Positions 36,246 to 49,385 are shown, counted from the stretch's first letter. The stretch is DNA of 64,000 nucleotides from Dryococelus australis (GCA_029891345.1 CM057002.1:64684590-64748589); one strand, 5' to 3'. Notes: generated from the letters alone by a model not told the origin. Translations and numbers: made by a program.

Positions 36246-37332
36246 AGGAACATCTAGTACATATATTTATCTGTACTTAAAACTCTAGAATGCCGTAAAT
36301 TTATATATTTATAGCATGCTCATATTTACAAAGATTTTATTAGAATTCACGCAGCAATACATTAATCATAAATATGCACTGGCACATACGAAAGAAAAAA
36401 GTAACCGTATAATTTCTTGTTTTAAAAATCGACAGGAAAATAATATAATATTTACGAATATTGCATATTTGTGCAACTACTTCAGTAGTATAAACACGTA
36501 ATTGCATAATGTTTCTGCACTAAAATATTGTAGTTACCAATTATACAATTTTTAACTCTTCCACAGGAAGGTTTAATTTTGACAAATAACTATTTCCATT
36601 TTATACCTTGAAGATCAATCACAATCGTCGCTTGAGAGAAATTTATTTTAAAATTTATACTATAATTAAAACGTGCCATTACTGTTCCACTACCGTAAAT
36701 TAAGTGACTACTGTAGCCAATTATTTTTCAAGGTCAGTTAACAGAAAACAGTTACCTATGAGGCACACTGTTACAAATCATTGACTATTTTCACTGTACT
36801 TTTGAGCTACCGCACGCACAGCGAAATTGAAATGTACCGTTTTACTTTCCGTGACTGCTATGTGATCACCCAACATCCGTAATTAAAGTTACGAATTGAA
36901 TTCACGTCTTCGTTACGTTGCCATTTTTTCGCTCGTTATGATTCTTCTTTTCTTGCTTCCTGCTTTAGTTCCAAGAGGACAGATCCCCATATTTACCAAG
37001 CAAGTGTGATCTTCAAGCTGTAATTGGTTTTCGTATTGAACTTAACAAAAATTAATTTTGTTGGAGTCACCTAAGGAATGAGACGTTTAGTTACATTACC
37101 TACGCGAGGGGAAAAAACATCGCTGGAGAATTTTTCAGGGTGACGAATTGACTGAGGTATTTCGCGGAATAATTTACAACGTGGTCGGCCTTGCATAGCT
37201 TATTTCTCGCCGTCTACTTCACAGTGATTCGATACTCGCAGACGGCGAACTCTTCCCTTCCATATAGTGCCGCCTCTCCCGAATACGGTGCACGTTTCGA
37301 AAAAATTAAAGGCATTTTGTCTGACCTAGGTT
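36246..37332. other. Unassigned AT-rich DNA
   Basis: Short open frames only; nothing recognised. GC content rises after 37150 toward the foldback element. Confidence 0.4.
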
Positions 37333-37908
37333 GGCGGGTGTACACGCGAGTAGATAGGAAAAGCCGGTACGGGAACAGGAGCCACGAGCCGGCTTTGCGT
37401 CAACGGCCATGAGCATGAAAGAATAGAGGAGACCGAGTGATCAGCAGGCGACAGAATGAGCAATGGTGACACAAGGTGAAATTACAGAGTATGAAAGGAA
37501 GGTAACTAACATGAAAAGAAATGACTGAGCATGATGAAAGGTAACCAAGGAAAATAAAATCCAAGATGGTGGGCAAGGAACGAAAGAGCATGAAATAAAG
37601 GTAACTAAGGTGAAAAAGAATGATACAGCATGAAAGAAAGGCGAGTAATCAGGAAACAAGATAGCGACGGAAAGAATATGGTGGCTGTAAAGGATGGTAA
37701 TGTAAAACAAGATGTCGACGATTACGTAATCCAAAATAGTTGCGTAATAAAACATTGCTATGATAGCGCAATACAAAATAGTGATGTAATCCAAGATGAC
37801 GGCGACAACATGGTGACGTGATCCAATATGGTGGTGGCCGAAGCCACAAACCAGCTCCCGGCTCCTGTTCTCGTATCGGCTTTTTCTATCTACTCATGCG
37901 CGAGCAAA
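37333..37908. mobile_element. Foldback element with ~60-bp inverted arms
   Basis: The left arm 37333-37397 (AGTAGATAGGAAAAGCCGGT followed by ACGGGAACAGGAGCC) is the imperfect reverse complement of the right arm 37847-37908 (GGCTCCTGTTCTCGTATCGG followed by CTTTTTCTATCTACT). The roughly 450-bp centre is made of loose repeats of GAGCATGAAAGAAAGGTAAC, then of AATCCAAAATAGT / AATCCAAGATGACGG words. There is no coding content. The long arms and simple centre suit a foldback-type or MITE-like element. Confidence 0.65.
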
Positions 37909-37969
37909 CGAAATAAAAAAAAAAGTTAGAAAGTTTCCGTAACGAGTTGCGAGTTATATTGCTACCTGT

Positions 37970-38440
37970 AAGCGGCCGCGGTGGTGATGCGAAGAGAGCA
38001 GCACCTACTGCCGCGGCTTGAAAGAGTCCGTACCCGCGGAAACCCGCGCGTAGCATCTGCTGCATATTCATCCCGACTGTAGCCAGTTTTCGTTGTAATT
38101 TCAAATATGTATGCAAATGGTTGGCGCGGTTACACGGCTTGAAGTGGGTTGGTGAGGGAGGAGGACCGCAGGGTCGGGAAATGCGGTGTATATAAACGGG
38201 ATGTTCAGGGTGGTCGGAAGGGAGGGGGTTTGTAGGGGTGTTGTTTGGCAGTCCTGCCAGCCCCCTCCCCCCGCGAGTATTAATTGAGTTGTTTCGCATT
38301 CTCACGTGGGAGGGATGGGGTAGTAGCAGAAGGGTTAGGAGGGTGGCCCGTCTCCATACCCAAACACCCACGCCTACCTCTGGTCCCCATTACCCCCCCC
38401 CTCCCGCTATCTACCATTCCTAATTCGAAAATCCTTGGTG
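37970..38440 (+). promoter_or_regulatory. GC-rich stretch with a TATA box (possible promoter)
   Basis: GC-rich DNA next to the foldback element. A consensus-like TATATAAA (38187-38195, within GGTGTATATAAACGGGATG) is followed about 25 bp later by TTCAGGGTGG, which could serve as an initiator. No supported coding exon follows, so this could be the promoter of an unseen gene or of a transposon. The 161-codon minus-strand frame across it is probably a composition effect. Confidence 0.2.
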
Positions 38441-39399
38441 GATTAGCCCGCTTCTCTGCTGCTATTTCAATTCGTAACTAATTTCGGTTAAGGGAATCCA
38501 CCGCGCATTCCTCCCGTTTTTTTCCCCTCCAGATTCTTAGGATTGCACTTTTACACCTGGGGCGGTTTATGAGTTACTAAGTGCTCCCTGATTAGGCTTT
38601 TCCGGGGACTTTGTTTCCATCCCCCATTCTTCCCTTGAATATTTCGCTATGTTAATAAGTACCAGCGCACAGGTGAGAATCCGCACAGTGTTTCTTATGG
38701 GCAAATGGAAGCACGTTCTTAATCATACGGCAGACGGAGCTGACGGTGACGAAAATGAGTTCGGGGGTGGAATGTGGTTGGCAATGGACACCTTGCACCT
38801 TGCAGAGAGCTGTAATACCGGAAAGTCCAGGATTTAAGTGTGTAAGTGCCAAAAATGATTTTCGATACTTTTACAATATTTTATAATAATTTTTTTATTG
38901 CTTCAAATAGTACACTGATGAAACCAAAGCCACGTAAAATCAATTTACAAAAAATTAATGATGGAAAATACAGGCATTTCTAATTTATATGTATTGGCAT
39001 ACAAATTTAAATATTTGGCATAATTTTTCATGTTTGGACGCAGTTCAATTTTCTTGTTCATGTCATTAGAATAAGGTGAAGGAATGTCATGTAATTTCTT
39101 CCAGTGGTTCGGAAATAATTTTATTTTGGGTTTTAGAATAATCCTGAAATCCAACGTAGCCAGAGGTTAGACCCTAATCACACGCTAACAAAATTCCCAC
39201 ACGTCAAAGAAATTTCTTCGTGGTGTTCCTAAATATTCAGAAAACACTTGATCGGAAATCAAACATTGTGCTCGTATAACTTTTTGAACTTTTTTTCGCA
39301 CAAATGTTAAGGGTTAAAATGCTGATAACTATGCTGAAAAGGTATGCGAGTGTTATTTTTAAACTTATTTGTCATTTTTGTGACATGGGTATTGCTATA

Positions 39400-39425
39400 A
39401 AAAAAAAAAAAAAAAAAAAAAAAAA
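39400..39425. repeat. Poly(A) tract
   Basis: About 26 consecutive A residues. This may be the poly(A) tail of a decayed retroelement, but no body was recognised on its 5' side. Confidence 0.9.
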
Positions 39426-39569
39426 GCAAAAAAAAATCTTTACATTAAAAAAATATGGAATTTAAACACAGTTTTAAGCCAAACTGGCACACAAGGTCAG
39501 TGTAGAGGCACGCACACTTATGAAGGTTTGCAGTGTTACTAGACATCCGACTATGCCAATTGAGAGATG

Positions 39570-39830
39570 CAGTTGTAACATATATATCGTAGCTCCTACG
39601 CCCTCCCTTCCTTCAGGCAATCCAGGTTCTATTCTTGGCGGGGTTCTTCCCATTTGTGCGACTGGGAATTGTGGCGGGGGTTGTCTTTGAACGACACATT
39701 TCCTCGGTCTACTTCCCGTTTCCGTAGCGTTCAGCTTTCGTTGCTGGGTCATCTGCATTTCAATTTACACCCACAGGCGCTAAAGACTTCATTCGGCGTC
39801 ATCCAATTCTATCAGCTCATAGCCAATTAA
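39570..39830 (+). mobile_element. Probable tRNA-derived SINE
   Basis: A degenerate box B (AGGTTCTATTC, about 39624-39634) follows a GTAGCTCCTACGCCCTCCCT head. The body carries GTTCTTCCCATTTGTGCGAC, and the tail ACACCCACAGGCGCTAAAGA followed by CTTCATTCGGCG resembles the tail of the SINE at 29565-29860. The head is decayed, so this is an older copy. Confidence 0.5.
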
Positions 39831-40156
39831 AATAAAACATCGTTTTGTAACTCTTCTGGATGTCATGGAAAAAATTTCGACGCACTCTGCAAATAAGATT
39901 CTGTTTTCATCTCGTGAAAGAGTAAGGACGTATTTGGAACTGGAAAACCTGATGGAATTAATTATTTATGACAGGCTAATTCCACTAGAGAAAAACACGA
40001 AACAAACTTTGCATGTTTTTCTACGTCAAGATAAGAGTAACAAACACAAGATGGTTTTCTCAAATTCTGAGTGAAGAAAAAGCATTAATATTATAAAAAG
40101 ATAAACCTTTTATTTTTAATTCCATATTAAATTTTTAGGTACGTAATTTACTTCAG

Positions 40157-40194
<38 letters not shown>

Positions 40195-41613
40195 AACAGT
40201 AAATTATCATTTTATTTAGTAAGTGTGGTATATTTGTAAAAATTTAACAATTTACGGCGGTGCGAGTTAATGGCATATTTCATGTTGATAAAATTATTCC
40301 TTTTATGCTGACCAAAAATATCACAAAAAGGCGCATGACCCAAATTAAAGTAAGAGACGATAAAAATTATGTAGTTGACTATAGAACAGACTAAAGGGCC
40401 ATTGTGAAACTTCAGTTTTTGATTCCAGATTTTGTCGCGGAGAGAAAATAACATAAGTGTTGCTGAAAGTTTCTACTTTTATTTAGGATGCTGGAATGAA
40501 CACATGTGGATTTGGGCGTTAGTAATCAGCATATACAATTAAGTCACCACAAATACTTTTTGCTATAGGCTAATATTAAAACTATTTCCCATTCTCATTA
40601 AAATGATTTAGCTGCGAAAAGAAATATAATGTTCTCAATTTCGAATTCGATGTAAAAAAAAAACGAATTTTAAAAAAGTGCAAATAATATTATTTCGTTT
40701 TTTGCGCATTGCTGTATATCTCACTATCTCCATCAGCTGGACAGCCCTTTGTTTCATATGGTCTTAAAATGAGTAAATCATTTTTTAAATTAACCAAACA
40801 CAAACAAATATATAGAATAGTACTATCGTTATTCTGGTGTTATTAATATCAACATCTTATTTAAAAATTGCCACGCACAAAATTTGTTTCAAAACATTAA
40901 GTATAATAATGATAAAGAATAAGAAGATTATCGTGTACATTGTTATAAATCGTGACACTGCACCATTATACAAATAAATTCACAAACTTTCATGCTGTTT
41001 TCGAACTGTAGGTACAAGAATGAGTCATAGATAGTAAATAAAATAACCTCCTCTTTGAGTGTGAACGAAGATATTTTAAAATATACAAAGAACTATGTTA
41101 ACTTACGTGCATTTTCATTAAAATAATACGTTCAATATAACAAGAGTTACACTCAATAAGTCATAACAACTTTATTTAAAAAGAGTAAAAATTTAATTTG
41201 GTGTTCTAGAGACAGTTTATTCACGTAAGTGAGAAACTATTGCGTAGCTGTAAATCTGAGACAATTGCTGCAGTTCGGGGAACATAATTAATATTTGTCG
41301 CAAGATGTGACTGTGTGATTATTTACGTATCAATGCTGTTTACAACATCAGATATTTCACTGTTCATAAGCACGTTTATTTACTTCTGTGCAAGAAGACG
41401 TGGCACATGTTAAACATTTACGTATTTGTATTTTATCTTCGCTGATGTTAATTAATGCATTATGAAGCAGTATTGCATTACAATAAAATGTATTCACCAA
41501 AAACGTTTATTCATGCAACAATATTATTTTCCATTCAGAGCTAGACAGAGTGTGAGTATGCGAGGTAGTAAAATTTCGATCATTCCATAATGCATTACAA
41601 TTCGAAAACAACA
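39831..41613. other. Unassigned AT-rich DNA
   Basis: (TA)n at about 40160-40192. A run of short frames without motifs. The left flank of the gypsy element ends here with the candidate target duplication AATTG. Confidence 0.4.
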
Positions 41614-41618
41614 AATTG

Positions 41619-43131
41619 TGCCAATTTGACATAAGTAAAGTACATGGCACAAACATATTGCAGTAATTTTTTTTCCCAATTTCACAGTAATACAACATTC
41701 TTTAGTCTCAAAAGCAAACAGTATCCAGGAAATCTCTCCAGTCTCCACAAGTATTGGCATTGATACAAACAGGCGTGAATAATAAAAATACAGAGCCATA
41801 AAATGTAGAAAATTTACACATTCAATAAACACAGCGCTCAGCTGATTTGAATAATTGCCACAATATTCAATAAACGTAGTGCTCAGCTGACTTTAAACAG
41901 TTAGCCAAATGTTTCAAAAAGTCTCATACAAACCTTTCAGTTAAGTGCCTGAACATTTAACCACGGATCTTGGCATTAATTTTCCTTACACAAACCATTT
42001 AAAATTTCGTGATCAATAATTAATTAGAGAATTCCAATAAAAGCAACACGCCAAATGCAATCATAAATATTCAACTATACATGACAATGATGACAATGTA
42101 TTCTTACACATATGCATTGACTAGATACTTCTTCTTTAAAGCTTGTTAATACTGAAGTGTAATAGCTAATATTTAACTTCATGTACCAATAAACTCTGAT
42201 GCGTATACCTTGACTATATAGTTTCACCTTAAAGCTTGTTAATACTGGAGCAATGTTAAAATATTTCTTGACAAAAAAATTACGTGACACTGAACCATAT
42301 ACGGGAAACGGCACTCAGGCACGGGCCACCAAAGTTTTTCCCGTGATAAAATTACATATTTAAAATCTTTTTAAAATCATAACGAATTGGATGCAGCTCG
42401 AAATTACAAAAACCATATTCGAAGCTTCCAGTTCATAATATATTGACGACACAAAGTTTAAAAACTGGCCGAACAGAGATATAAGTGGGCAAATACGTGC
42501 AATAGCAAACAAAGTTGGACTGGCCAAATGGAGCTGCAGATAAACGAACCCTACATGTTAAAATCAGACAATACGCATGCAGAAATGCGGTTTAGTTGCG
42601 CCGGATAGAATTTTTCAAGTTCTAAAGAACCAGAATTTCAAAAAACCTACCTTGCTGCAAGGCCCAATACATAAGCACATAATAATTACAAAATGACCCA
42701 AATTATAAACACTAAAACCTAAATAACGTTCAACACACTTGTTTACCGCTAACCATTTCATCGCTCTCCCATGGTGCTGGCCTCTAATCAGTTTAACATA
42801 TTTGAAACATTTTTATGTCGTCGACGTTCACAGAATGTAACTCACAATGCTCGATGCCCCAGCTGACATGCCGCCCTCAGCTGTTGAAGTAAAATAGACA
42901 CAGCTCCGACGGGTACGTGATCGTAGTGTCGGCACAATATAAGAATAGAAAGAAGGCCGGGGGGGGGGGGGAATGCTTGCCAATATATTTACTTAACCGC
43001 TCATTAAAAAACCCATTATGAAACTATGTTGTGCAAGGCGGGGAAGAAAGGTAGGTTATCAAGGGGCGGAATTAGGAGGGAAATACCGAGCTCCACCGAG
43101 GTAAAAGTCAAGCACTGCTGAAGGAGCGGTC
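41619..43131 (-). repeat. 3' LTR of the gypsy element
   Basis: Aligns with 47825-48923. Landmarks are TAAAGTACATGGCACAAACA at the low end, GCTCAGCTGATTTGAATAAT, CATAAATATTCAACTATACA, CATTTCATCGCTCTCCCATG, and AAAAGTCAAGCACTGCTGAA at the high end. It is about 1.51 kb. It contains a segment of about 430 bp (42290-42720) that is absent from the other LTR, and a G-run at 42959-42971. Confidence 0.8.
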
Positions 43132-43943
43132 CTTATGCAAACTTTCCCAAAAGGTTACTCACTCTTGCAGACACAGGACTCACACAAGCCTAATACACAA
43201 TTAAATTTCACTCAAGTATAAATACAGTAGGTTAAAATCTTGAAGAATGAAGAAACGGAATAGATTTCCAAAGTATGGATACGTCATTACAAACATATAG
43301 ATCTTGACAAAAAACATTTATAAAGACTTCGTCTCTTGAAGAGAGATAGGCAGACGAAAGTTCATCCCAGGGGATGATAAACAGCGGGCAGCCGAGTGAA
43401 CCAACACCGAGTGCCAGATTCGGATCTATTCTCGAGTGGCAGGGCCTCCATTGCACAGGGGGATTGCCAGCGCAGACCAGGAGCCTCCACTGCCGAACCT
43501 CCATGCTGAACTTCTGCGTTAGCAGGCAAACTTCGAAGGGCAGCGACCTCGGCTCGGCTCGGCTCGGGGGAGGACGGGAAAAACCAAGCCACAAGGGAAT
43601 ATTAGAAGAGGCAAAAAATCAAACGACAAAAAAAAAAGCAAGGGAAACAAAGTGCAGTGACAGTAAACGAATACCAAAACGTAAGAGCAGGAGCTAACAC
43701 TACGTTCTCTTTAAATGCATTTCAACTGTGCGGCATGCGCTTTCCTAAAATGACAGCCAGATGTAGGAGGCCTCACAATGTTAGGGGCTAAGAATTTGTG
43801 TATCCTGAAGCGACCCACAGATTTAGGAAAAGCTTACTGGAGACATCCTTACTCAGGTCTGCGAGGTTGTAAATCGTACAAAGAGCCAGGTCGGCTATAT
43901 AGAATTTAACGGAGGACCTGACCTGATTCATTTTATCTATAAC

Positions 43944-46670
43944 CTAACCTTTAGACATACCGAGTCGCTTGTGAACATCGCCCAGCAAGCAGCCCCAGTC
44001 AGCATCACCAAGGTGACGATGGAAAAGGGGGGGGGGGGGGTATTCCAGATATTGAGGAGCAGGTGAGAAAGGGCGACCAAGGAAAGGGAGAGAAGGTGGA
44101 AAATCGGTAGACCCAGATAAGGCACTATTGAAACCTAAATTTATTAGAACAATATCTTGGTCCCACAAAAGTGTGATCACAGTTGCAGAATATTGTGAGG
44201 CATGCCTTAAGGTTTTTATTAAACCTCTCGACCTGGCAACCCTTCGGATAATACAGACGTGAGGTAAAATGCTTAGTATCCCATAGGAAACACATATCCT
44301 TAAACACGTTGGAAGTGAAATATTTTTCATTTCGGTGAGGATCTCAACAGGGGAACAAAACAATTTTTATACCTGAACACACAAAACCCTAACATTTTTC
44401 TCAAAGTAAAAATCACAACAAATTTAGTAAAGGTATCAAGTAAAATGAGAATGCAAGTGTTACCCCTGTTAGACTGAATCAGAGGGCAAAAAATATCCAA
44501 AAAGACAGTGCCCCAAGGGGCCTCAAGAAGTTGAACAATGACCTGCCCGACACTGGCCTGGCGTGCTTGCTTGCACGTTTGGCAAGCATCACAGGAGCGA
44601 ACATGTACTGAGACATCCTTCTTGAGTGTAGGCCAAACTAAGTAGGTGGCAACTTTTTGGTATGTTTTGCTAAACTCTAGTTCTCCGCCAAACACAGAGT
44701 CATTAAAGTATGCCAAAGCAATGGGACACAAGGCCACGGGCACGCCACTGGTTGACGTAAAATACTTGATCTTATAGAAAATGTAGGGAAGAACAACCAT
44801 ATGTAAATCACTCGTCACCTGAGCACAAACGGGGTCATCACTTTGGGCGTCTCTCAGCTTGACGGAAAATTCAGGGAGACCCTCAATCAAATTAAGGGCT
44901 GCCACAAAGGCCTCGGCCTGGTGGATTTTGAAATTGTCTGAGTCGAACATGGATGACAATGCATCAGCTACTAGGTTTTCAGTACCACGGACGTGGTGCA
45001 CCTTAAATCAAAAAACGGGATAACCGTAAAACCCCACTGCCCAACTTGCCAAGCAGCCGAGGGTGATTTAAAACCGAACTCATAGCCTGGTGGTCCATGA
45101 ACAAGTCGCACTCCTCGTGCTCAATGTACGAGGCAAATTTTTCCAAGTCAAATATGCATTCTGGTGTTTCCTTTTCATATATTCCTAGCTTACGCTGTGG
45201 CTAGCCAATGCTACAGGAGCCAGAACATGTTCTGCTTGCTGGCTCAGGACCGTATCTAAGGCCAGGGAGGAGGCAACTACCCGAAGCACAAATTTCTTGA
45301 GAAAAATGCAGCAGATGAAGTTCCGGTGGCGACGACAGCCTTTTCTTTAGAATGGTGAAGGCCTTTTCCTGCTCTAGTGCCCAGTGAAAATCGAAACCCT
45401 TCTTCTTCGGAAGGTTCAGAGGAGCAACCACCTCGGAATAATGGTCAATAAACCCAGGCATAATAGCCCATGATCTCTAAGAACTTTTGAACATCCTTAA
45501 GCTTCTTAGGATGCGGAAAATCTAAAATTGGGACAACACGATCTGGATCGATGAGCAACTGTCCCTGAAAAAGCAGGTACCCTAAAAATTTCACCTTGTT
45601 GTACCCTAAGGTAACCTTTTCTGGGTTAACCATAAGGCCAACCTCACACATCTTGAGAAAGACTGGAAGAAATGCAACAAGTTTTGCTCAAATTCGTCAC
45701 TATAAACAATAATATCATCGATTTAGTTAAGTACAAATGTGTATTTAAACTCTGACAATACATGGTCAAGAACATGGGACAATGCCTGGCTTCTGAAATT
45801 CGAGCCCATATGTGTACACGTAAATTCGTACTGACTCCACAATGTACTAAATGCAATATATTTTCTGCATGTGGGGTCAAACAGACACTGATGAAAGCCA
45901 TTCTTAATATCAATAACAGAAAACCCTCAAGCCTTGCCTAAATGCTAAAGGACACTATTTATATTTGTAGAGGAGAGGGATCCTTATTATTTTTTTTATT
46001 GCGCAAAGAATGATTTACAACTAGCCCGTATTTATCGTTATCTCTTTTACTCGCCAATCATCTCGGAGAACAGTAGGCGGAGGTAGACGGGTTAATAACA
46101 CCAGCAGCTAACAATTCTTCTGTTATCTCCCGAAAAACCTGAAGCTTAGGAGAGGGCATCTGAAATGACGATCCTGCACAGGTATGTCATCCGTTAGGGC
46201 AAATTGATAGGGAAGGCTATCACATTTCCCAATACGGTGCATGATGACATCAGCAAACTCTTCCCCAAGTTGTTCTAGATGATGCTCAAAATTACCCCTG
46301 GAAATGTCACCCTTGACTAGAGGTGTGAACACCTCCAGAACTGCGTCCACCTGTAATCCTATACGGATATTCGGGGCGAAATCGAAAGAGAGATAACACA
46401 AATAAAAATTAATGAGAGCCCTCGGCTTCCTTAAAGACTCCAAATCAAGGATCAACTCCTGCGAGAGGCAGGGAAAACCCCAAAAGAGAAAGGTCCATGA
46501 GTACCTGTCGATCTTGAAGTGTAGGTTGGCCACCACTTCAGACTTCACAATATCGCCATTACCGATACAGAGACTTTCTCCGAGAGAGTGCCCTTGAGTA
46601 ACAACTTTCAACTCAATGAGATGTTTGAGAAACACCTCACTCATTTCACAATGTGTAGCTGGTGTCGATC
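43944..46670 (-). pseudogene. Gypsy pol relic (protease, RT, RNase H, integrase)
   Basis: Minus-strand polyprotein in pieces. Protease: LIDTSYTL (near 46665; DTS in place of the usual DTG). Reverse transcriptase N-terminal part: ADVIMHRIGKCDSLPYQFAL (near 46230). RT active site: VLN-stop-IDDIIVYS, where the tyrosine of the Y-I-D-D box is a TAA at 45723-45725. RNase H segments are near 45130-45300. The RNase H/integrase junction reads VRGTENLVADALSS (near 44960). Integrase zinc-binding domain: HVRSCDACQTC (near 44590), whose usual first histidines are hard to see. Integrase core: WGTVFLDIF and LLDTFTKFV (44430-44520), with the third catalytic glutamate in GCQVERFNKN (near 44230). Numerous frame changes (45444, 45650, 46120) show it is non-functional. 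Confidence 0.85.
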
Positions 46671-46744
46671 AGGGCTGGAAAATTATGATCACAGCACGTG
46701 AAAATATCAGCGCACTTCTGCACAGTGCGCAGAGCTATTTTAGA

Positions 46745-47740
46745 TGGATGACTGGCGGACCCGCGCCCCACACCAGTCACTCGCCATTTCCCAGCTTTTT
46801 ACACGAACAACAAAGATGGCCAAGCCTGCCGCAACAGAAATACTTTCTGTTGGCCAAGCTACGTGTGTCTAATTTACATTCACTTGACAGATGTCCTACA
46901 AGAGCCCATTTGGCACATCATACGCTGAACTACATTGTTCACATCCTTTGATAGTGGTGATAGGCACTCGAACTCGCACCGTCACGAGCGAGCTTGGGAG
47001 GGGGAAACTGAACCCGGTGATAGCCGAAGGCCATTGAACGACCTTGAACATATATTGGTAGTTGGCGCAGCTCGTGCAAATAACTGAGAGATGGCAGCAA
47101 TGTACAATTAGTGGGAATGTGGGGTGCCAAATTATCAACAATCACACTCGGTAACTCTCGTTCAGTTAACGTCAGACCGTGCGCCACAGTAGGCACAGAC
47201 AGAATCTATATATTTGCATATGGGCTCGCCTGGTTTCTGAAAGCGATACACAAAGTCCCTTTCGTACTGTCTCGTGAAATGTGCCGGAAACAGGGCTTGC
47301 CAGACATGTCGCTTAAACCCGATAAAAGTGTCACCATCAAAAGATGTCAACTCCTCATGGAGCAATTGCAAAACAAACCATTACATTCAACCGAGAGAGC
47401 TTTCAGCAAACTATCCTCGGAGCAGAGACTTAAGCAATCCTATTTATTTATGGCTATAAAAACTGTAATATCTGGGTCGGGTATAAGGAAGTGAGCAAAT
47501 AAATCATCTCCAAGGACAAATAAAATAACTTATTAAGTGAATGCTTGGACTGATTGTTTTCACTCACCCGGCGTTCACAAACTGCCTGCTGAGGAGGGAG
47601 TGTGCCAAAGAGCGGTCTAGCTCACAGCAATGTTGCACTGCGATGCGGCGTATTTCAACACTGCCAAACCCTGATCGAAGGGGAAATCCATATCTTGAAA
47701 GAAGGTGATGAGCTCGTCGTGATTCAGCAAATAAATTAAG
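46745..47740 (-). pseudogene. Gypsy gag relic
   Basis: N-terminal Gag-like segment LITFFQDMDFPFDQGLAVLK (47630-47690), a central capsid-like segment with RQYERDFVYRFQKPGEP (47190-47260), and a C-terminal zinc-knuckle region. The last knuckle reads FCCGRLGHLCCSC (near 46815) with the G-H and final cysteine in place but the expected first cysteine changed. An upstream knuckle-like GCEQC...GHLSSEC is split by a frame change. The longest open pieces are 47162-47371 and 46939-47196. The 127-codon plus-strand frame across it is a shadow. Confidence 0.7.
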
Positions 47741-47824
47741 CCTACGGTGATACTTATGATGATATGAAATAAATAGAATAAACAGATGCGAGTAAAGCCT
47801 AGCAGAGGGCACATATTTTGTTTG

Positions 47825-47867
47825 TGTAAATTGACCCAAATAAAGTACATGACACAAACAGATTGCA

Positions 47868-47943
<76 letters not shown>

Positions 47944-48923
47944 AACAATAATACGAGATTCTTTAGTCTCAACAGCAAACAGTATCCACGAAATATCTCC
48001 AAGCTCCCAAATATTGAACAATGATACAAAAAGGTGTGAATATTAAAAAATACAGAGCCATTAAAAGTAGAGAATTTACTCATTCAATAAAGAAACCACT
48101 CAGCTGATTTGAATAAGTGCCACAATATTCAATAAACGTAGTGCTCAGCTGCATTTAAACAGTTAGCAAAATATTCTACAAAGTCTCTTACAAACCTTTC
48201 AGTTAAACGCATGAAGATTTAGCCACAGAGCTCGGCATTAATTTTCTTATACGAACCATTTAAAATTACATTATCAATAATTAATTAGATAATTCCAATA
48301 AAAACAACATGCCAAATGCAATCATAAATATTCATCTTCACATGACAATATATTCTTAAACATGTGCATTTACTAGAAGCTTTGTCTTTAAACCTTGTTA
48401 TGACTGAAGTGCAATAACTAAAATTTAATTTCATGTAACAATAAACTCTGTTTCATATACCTTGGCTATATAGTCTCAGTTTAAAGCTAGTTAATAATGG
48501 AGCAATATTAATATATTTCGTTAAAAAAAAAATAAAAAATTACATGACACAAGTTGAAAACTTTCAGCACACTCGTCTACACTCACCATTTCGTCGCTCT
48601 CCCATGTTGCTGGTCACTAATCAGCTTAACATAATTGAGAATTTTTTACGTCTTCGACGTTCACAGAATGAAGCTCTGAATGGTAGGTGCCCCAGCTGAA
48701 GTAATTCAGGTGCAGCTCCGATGTGAACATGATCGAAGTGCCAGGAGATTAGAAGAATAGAAATAGGGGAGGGTAAACATGCCGGTATATTAACTTAACC
48801 CCTCATTTAAAAAAAACTATGACGTGCAAGGTGGGGTATAAATGTAAGGGATCAAGGTGAAGAATAAGGAGGGGATGCCGAGATTCACCAAAGTAAAAGT
48901 CGCGTACTTCTGAAGGAGCGATC
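47825..48923 (-). repeat. 5' LTR of the gypsy element
   Basis: About 1.10 kb. It matches the 3' LTR but lacks the segment of about 430 bp and has gained a (TA)n microsatellite at 47873-47939 at a point where the other LTR has a T-run. Confidence 0.8.
47873..47939. repeat. (TA)n microsatellite inside the LTR
   Basis: About 66 bp of pure TA that expanded after insertion, since the sister LTR lacks it. Confidence 0.95.
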
Positions 48924-49385
48924 AATTGGCAAGCTAGGCGGCGGTGAATGAATCACTGTCCCAAAGTATTATACATTTTTGACAACTCCAAACGTTAAGT
49001 ACTGGCACCGAAAAAATTTCTAGCTTTGGAGTGTATTTTGTTATTAGTTGTAAATTGAATGAATCATTTTCAAAGAATTCAATATGCAACTATGATAAAG
49101 TTTTGGTATAAGGTTATGACCAGCTTCGAAAATAGTTATAAAATTATAACATTTTTACTTTTTGGTTCTTAGTTTATCTGTCGTAACGTGTATGCGATTT
49201 TATACGAAAACATAATAACTAAATTTATTTTTAAAAATTGTTAACTATTTTAGTAAACAATGAATCTCTGAAGGCTCCCGCCTAGCTGGAGCTTTCTTCC
49301 GCCTTCAAGGACGAGAAACGCTGGAGCGATAAGGGCGACACTGCCACGCGCTTTAAGTGTCCCATCGCCGCTAACTGCCAGGCTC

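Larger units (their letters stand above)
41614..48928 (-). mobile_element. Ty3/gypsy LTR retrotransposon, near-complete relic
   Basis: A 7.3-kb unit. Two long direct repeats (LTRs) bracket a 4.7-kb internal region that reads gag, protease, reverse transcriptase, RNase H, integrase on the minus strand, the gene order of Ty3/gypsy. The pentamer AATTG occurs immediately outside both LTRs (41614-41618 and 48924-48928), exactly where LTR homology stops, which fits a 5-bp target-site duplication. Many stops and frameshifts plus clear LTR divergence show an old insertion. I did not find a convincing primer-binding site below 47825. No envelope-like frame is visible between integrase and the 3' LTR (43132-43940). 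Confidence 0.85.

Noticed and set aside
37886-38371. 161-codon minus-strand open frame
   Set aside because: Lies in a GC-rich stretch where several frames are open, partly overlaps a foldback arm, and has no recognisable domain.
43232-43697. Envelope-like gene between integrase and the 3' LTR
   Set aside because: The 120- and 107-codon frames on opposite strands lack a signal peptide, transmembrane segment or cysteine pattern.
47111-47494. 127-codon plus-strand open frame
   Set aside because: Antisense to the gag relic, whose Gag-like features are on the minus strand.
49280-49385. Conserved exon upstream of the subterminal-repeat element
   Set aside because: The minus-strand translation (ending LKAEESSS) is serine/leucine-rich, with no splice sites or known motif; it may be part of another repeat.
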